DNA of 7,134 bases from Moraxellaceae bacterium (GTDB lineage Bacteria; Pseudomonadota; Gammaproteobacteria; Pseudomonadales; Moraxellaceae). Below the pieces are notes generated by a model, which was not told where the DNA came from, made no database searches, and saw only the letters and a program-made list of their open reading frames with translations. Made by a program: the position numbers and the translations under genes. This document shows positions 5,731 to 7,134 of this stretch, in pieces (position 1 is the first letter of the stretch; every line of letters begins with the position of its first letter). The stretch is taken from the NCBI GenBank assembly GCA_021156385.1, contig JAJNDL010000198.1:1-7134 (forward strand), given 5' to 3'.

Positions 5731-6735
5731 ATGACCTTCGATCTCGCCCTGATCTGGGCCGGCATCATCGGTTTCGCCGTGGCCATGTACATCCTCATGG
5801 ACGGCTTCGACCTCGGCATCGGCATCCTGTTTCCGTTCGCGCGCAGCGAGGCCGAGCGCGACATCATGATGAACACCGTCGCGCCGGTGTGGGACGGCAA
5901 CGAGACCTGGCTGGTGCTGGGCGGCGGCGGCCTGCTGGCGGCGTTTCCGCTGGCCTACGCCATCATCATGCCGGCGCTGTATTTCCCCATCCTGATCATG
6001 CTGGTCGCGCTGATCTTCCGCGGCGTCGCCTTCGAGTTCCGCTTCAAGAGCCAGCACCGCACGCTCTGGGGCCGCGCCTTCTGCGCGGGCTCGCTGGTGG
6101 CGACGTTCGCGCAGGGCCTCGTGCTGGGCGGCTTTTTGCAGGGCTTCAAGGTGGAGGGGCGCAACTTCGCGGGCGGCGCCTTCGACTGGCTGACGCCCTT
6201 CGGCCTCGGCTGCGGCGTCGCGCTTGTCGTCGGCTACGCGCTGCTCGGCGCGACCTGGCTGATCTTGAAGACCGAAGGCGAGCTGCAGGCGCGCGCCTAC
6301 CGGCAGGCGCTGCCGCTGTGGATGGCGATGGCCGGGCTCATCGTCGTGTTCTGCATCTGGGCGCCGCTCAGCTATCCCGCCATCCGCGCGCGCTGGTTCA
6401 CGCTGCCGGATTTCTTCTTCCTGCTGCCGATCCCGCTGCTCACGGCGGCGGTGGCCGCGGCGCTGTTCCTGGCGCTGAAGCGGCGGCGCGAAAGCCAGCC
6501 CTTCCTGCTCACCCTCGTGCTGCTCCTGCTCACCTACCTGGGCTTCGGCGTCAACCTCTGGCCCTATGTGGCACCGCCTTCCATCACGCTGTGGGAGGCG
6601 GCCACGGCGCGCAGCTCGCAGCTCTTCCTGCTGGTGGGCGTGGTGGTGCTGTTGCCGGCCATTCTCTTCTACACGGGCTATTCCTATTTCGTGTTCCGCG
6701 GCAAGGTCACTGCCGACGCCGGTTACCACCAATGA
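5731..6735 (+). CDS. cydB: Cytochrome bd ubiquinol oxidase subunit II (CioB type)
   Basis: This is the second integral-membrane subunit of the bd oxidase, needed for assembly and for stabilising the haem d/b595 centre. The 334 residues are mostly hydrophobic, with about eight or nine helices. Family signatures are YILMDGFDLGIG (20-31) and VWDGNETWLVLGGGGLLAAFP (from residue 53, containing WDGNETW at 54-60). The length matches CioB and is somewhat shorter than E. coli CydB. The ATG follows the cydA stop by three bases (TGAGCCATG), with a purine-rich GGAAGGCGGGGA site inside the end of cydA, so the two are surely translated from one mRNA. No cydX, DUF2474 gene or cydDC follows within the window. 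Codon use matches cydA. Confidence 0.97.
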   Translation: MTFDLALIWAGIIGFAVAMYILMDGFDLGIGILFPFARSEAERDIMMNTVAPVWDGNETWLVLGGGGLLAAFPLAYAIIMPALYFPILIMLVALIFRGVAFEFRFKSQHRTLWGRAFCAGSLVATFAQGLVLGGFLQGFKVEGRNFAGGAFDWLTPFGLGCGVALVVGYALLGATWLILKTEGELQARAYRQALPLWMAMAGLIVVFCIWAPLSYPAIRARWFTLPDFFFLLPIPLLTAAVAAALFLALKRRRESQPFLLTLVLLLLTYLGFGVNLWPYVAPPSITLWEAATARSSQLFLLVGVVVLLPAILFYTGYSYFVFRGKVTADAGYHQ

Positions 6736-6760
6736 GTTCCGCACGCGGCAACAAGTTCCG

Positions 6761-6778
6761 CGCATTGCTAATGCGTTT
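6761..6778 (+). terminator. Weak intrinsic terminator candidate after cydB
   Basis: CGCATT (6761-6766) and AATGCG (6770-6775) form a perfect 6-bp stem with a 3-nt loop, followed at once by TTT and then AAACAGTTT. It begins 25 bases after the cydB stop. The stem is short and only half G/C, and the T-run is interrupted, so termination may be partial. Confidence 0.4.
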
Positions 6779-6874
6779 AAACAGTTTCGATACGTCCGTG
6801 GCATTCCCCCTACGAAGCGGCAACAGTGAGGTGGGGGAGCGGTGCCAGACTTCTGCCCGAAGCAGTGCTTCCTT

Positions 6875-6900
6875 CCGCACCGCAACGCGCCGCACCGCAA
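6875..6900. repeat. 11-nt direct repeat
   Basis: CCGCACCGCAA occurs at 6875-6885 and again at 6890-6900, separated by CGCG, giving a 15-nt period. It lies about 150-180 bases before the SDR start. It could be a repeated protein-binding site or chance similarity; nothing else supports a function. Confidence 0.5.
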
Positions 6901-7051
6901 GGCAGCGCAGCACCCTGCGGAAAACAGAAGCGCCGCTGCGCAGAAAAAAAGGGCAGGGCGATGCATGCCGGCCGCATGCGATGCACAACGACCGGAACAC
7001 CGGCATCGCTCCAGGACGAACGCAATGGAGTCGCACGCTCCGGAGACAGCT

Positions 7052-7134
7052 ATGGACACGGGAGCAGGGTTTCCGCCGCAGCACCAGGACCGGCACCCCG
7101 GCAGCGAAGAGGACATGGTGCCGGCGCCGCAGTC
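7052..7134 (+). CDS. SDR-family oxidoreductase, N-terminal fragment (YghA/YhdF-like)
   Basis: Only 27 codons are visible before the right edge. The segment FPPQHQDRHPGSEEDMVPAP matches the N-terminal extension, roughly PPQHQDRQPG-x-E-x-x-M-x-P-x-P, that precedes the Rossmann fold in a branch of short-chain dehydrogenases including E. coli YghA and Bacillus YhdF. The NAD(P)-binding TGGDSGIG motif and the Ser-Tyr-Lys catalytic residues would lie beyond the window, so cofactor and substrate cannot be judged. CGGAG lies six bases before the chosen ATG. An in-frame ATG at 7025 with AGGA eight bases upstream, or one at 6965, would lengthen the N-terminus; the frame is open there. Its relation to the oxidase genes is unclear. 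Confidence 0.68.
   Translation, partial: MDTGAGFPPQHQDRHPGSEEDMVPAPQ

Larger units (their letters stand above)
6736..7051. other. Intergenic region after cydB, no gene supported
   Basis: This stretch of about 315 bp is richer in A and C than its surroundings and lacks good coding character in any frame. An ATG overlapping the cydB stop (6732-6734) opens a frame that never closes in the window, but its product is Arg/Ser/Thr-rich low-complexity sequence and I reject it. The stretch holds a terminator candidate, an 11-nt direct repeat, an A7 run (6944-6950) and a small palindrome GCATGC-CGGCC-GCATGC (6963-6979). The right part should contain the promoter of the SDR gene, but no clear -10/-35 pair is visible. 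Confidence 0.5.

Noticed and set aside
4711..7116. 801-codon minus-strand open frame
   Set aside because: It is antisense to cydA and cydB, whose haem ligands and signatures are certain. The product is low-complexity Arg/His/Glu/Gln-rich sequence without a domain.
6732..7134. ATG overlapping the cydB stop, opening a frame to the window end
   Set aside because: The overlap resembles translational coupling, but the product is a basic Arg/Ser/Thr-rich low-complexity chain and the terminator candidate lies inside it.
1..7134. CRISPR arrays, tRNA or rRNA genes, insertion sequences, phage genes
   Set aside because: I saw no regularly spaced repeats, cloverleaf or rRNA signatures, transposase motifs or terminal inverted repeats.

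Overview
The window is G+C-rich DNA with strong G/C bias at third codon positions and long open shadow frames on both strands. Gene content (patatin, STAS / response-regulator phosphatase / Hpt partner-switching set, CIO-type bd oxidase) suggests a proteobacterium. A betaproteobacterium of the Rhodocyclales (Azoarcus/Thauera) type is my best guess, but that is inference from gene style and not a database match.

Left part, minus strand (1-1616): a patatin-like phospholipase whose 3' end lies beyond the window edge, preceded by a small conserved protein of unknown function. They could share a transcript reading leftwards. A 209-bp divergent intergenic region (1617-1825) separates them from the plus-strand genes.

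Centre, plus strand (1826-about 4106): a signalling cluster. It holds a STAS anti-anti-sigma-type protein, a three-domain response regulator (receiver, PP2C phosphatase, HATPase_c serine kinase) and an Hpt phosphotransfer domain. This is the same set and order of parts as the HptB-HsbR-HsbA pathway of Pseudomonas aeruginosa. There, phosphate flows from hybrid kinases through the Hpt protein to the receiver, which sets the balance of kinase and phosphatase activity on the STAS serine. Here the Hpt gene keeps its active histidine (His57) but loses Hpt character at about residue 76. It has no stop codon in its frame anywhere up to the end of the window, so it looks truncated or frameshifted, or the sequence is misjoined there. 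The breakpoint lies next to an imperfect 14/15-nt tandem duplication.

Right part, plus strand (4339-6735): cydA and cydB, 3 nt apart, encode a cytochrome bd quinol oxidase of the short-Q-loop, cyanide-insensitive (CIO) type with all main haem ligands present. No CydX or DUF2474 small subunit follows. A weak hairpin terminator candidate sits after cydB. An approximately 300-bp non-coding stretch then leads to the first 27 codons of an SDR-family oxidoreductase that runs off the right edge.

Three inverted repeats stand in 5' leaders or gaps: before the STAS gene, between the STAS gene and the regulator, and before cydA. Two of them end directly beside a Shine-Dalgarno sequence. These hairpins, the broken Hpt gene and a G8 run in the kinase domain are the points most worth checking.
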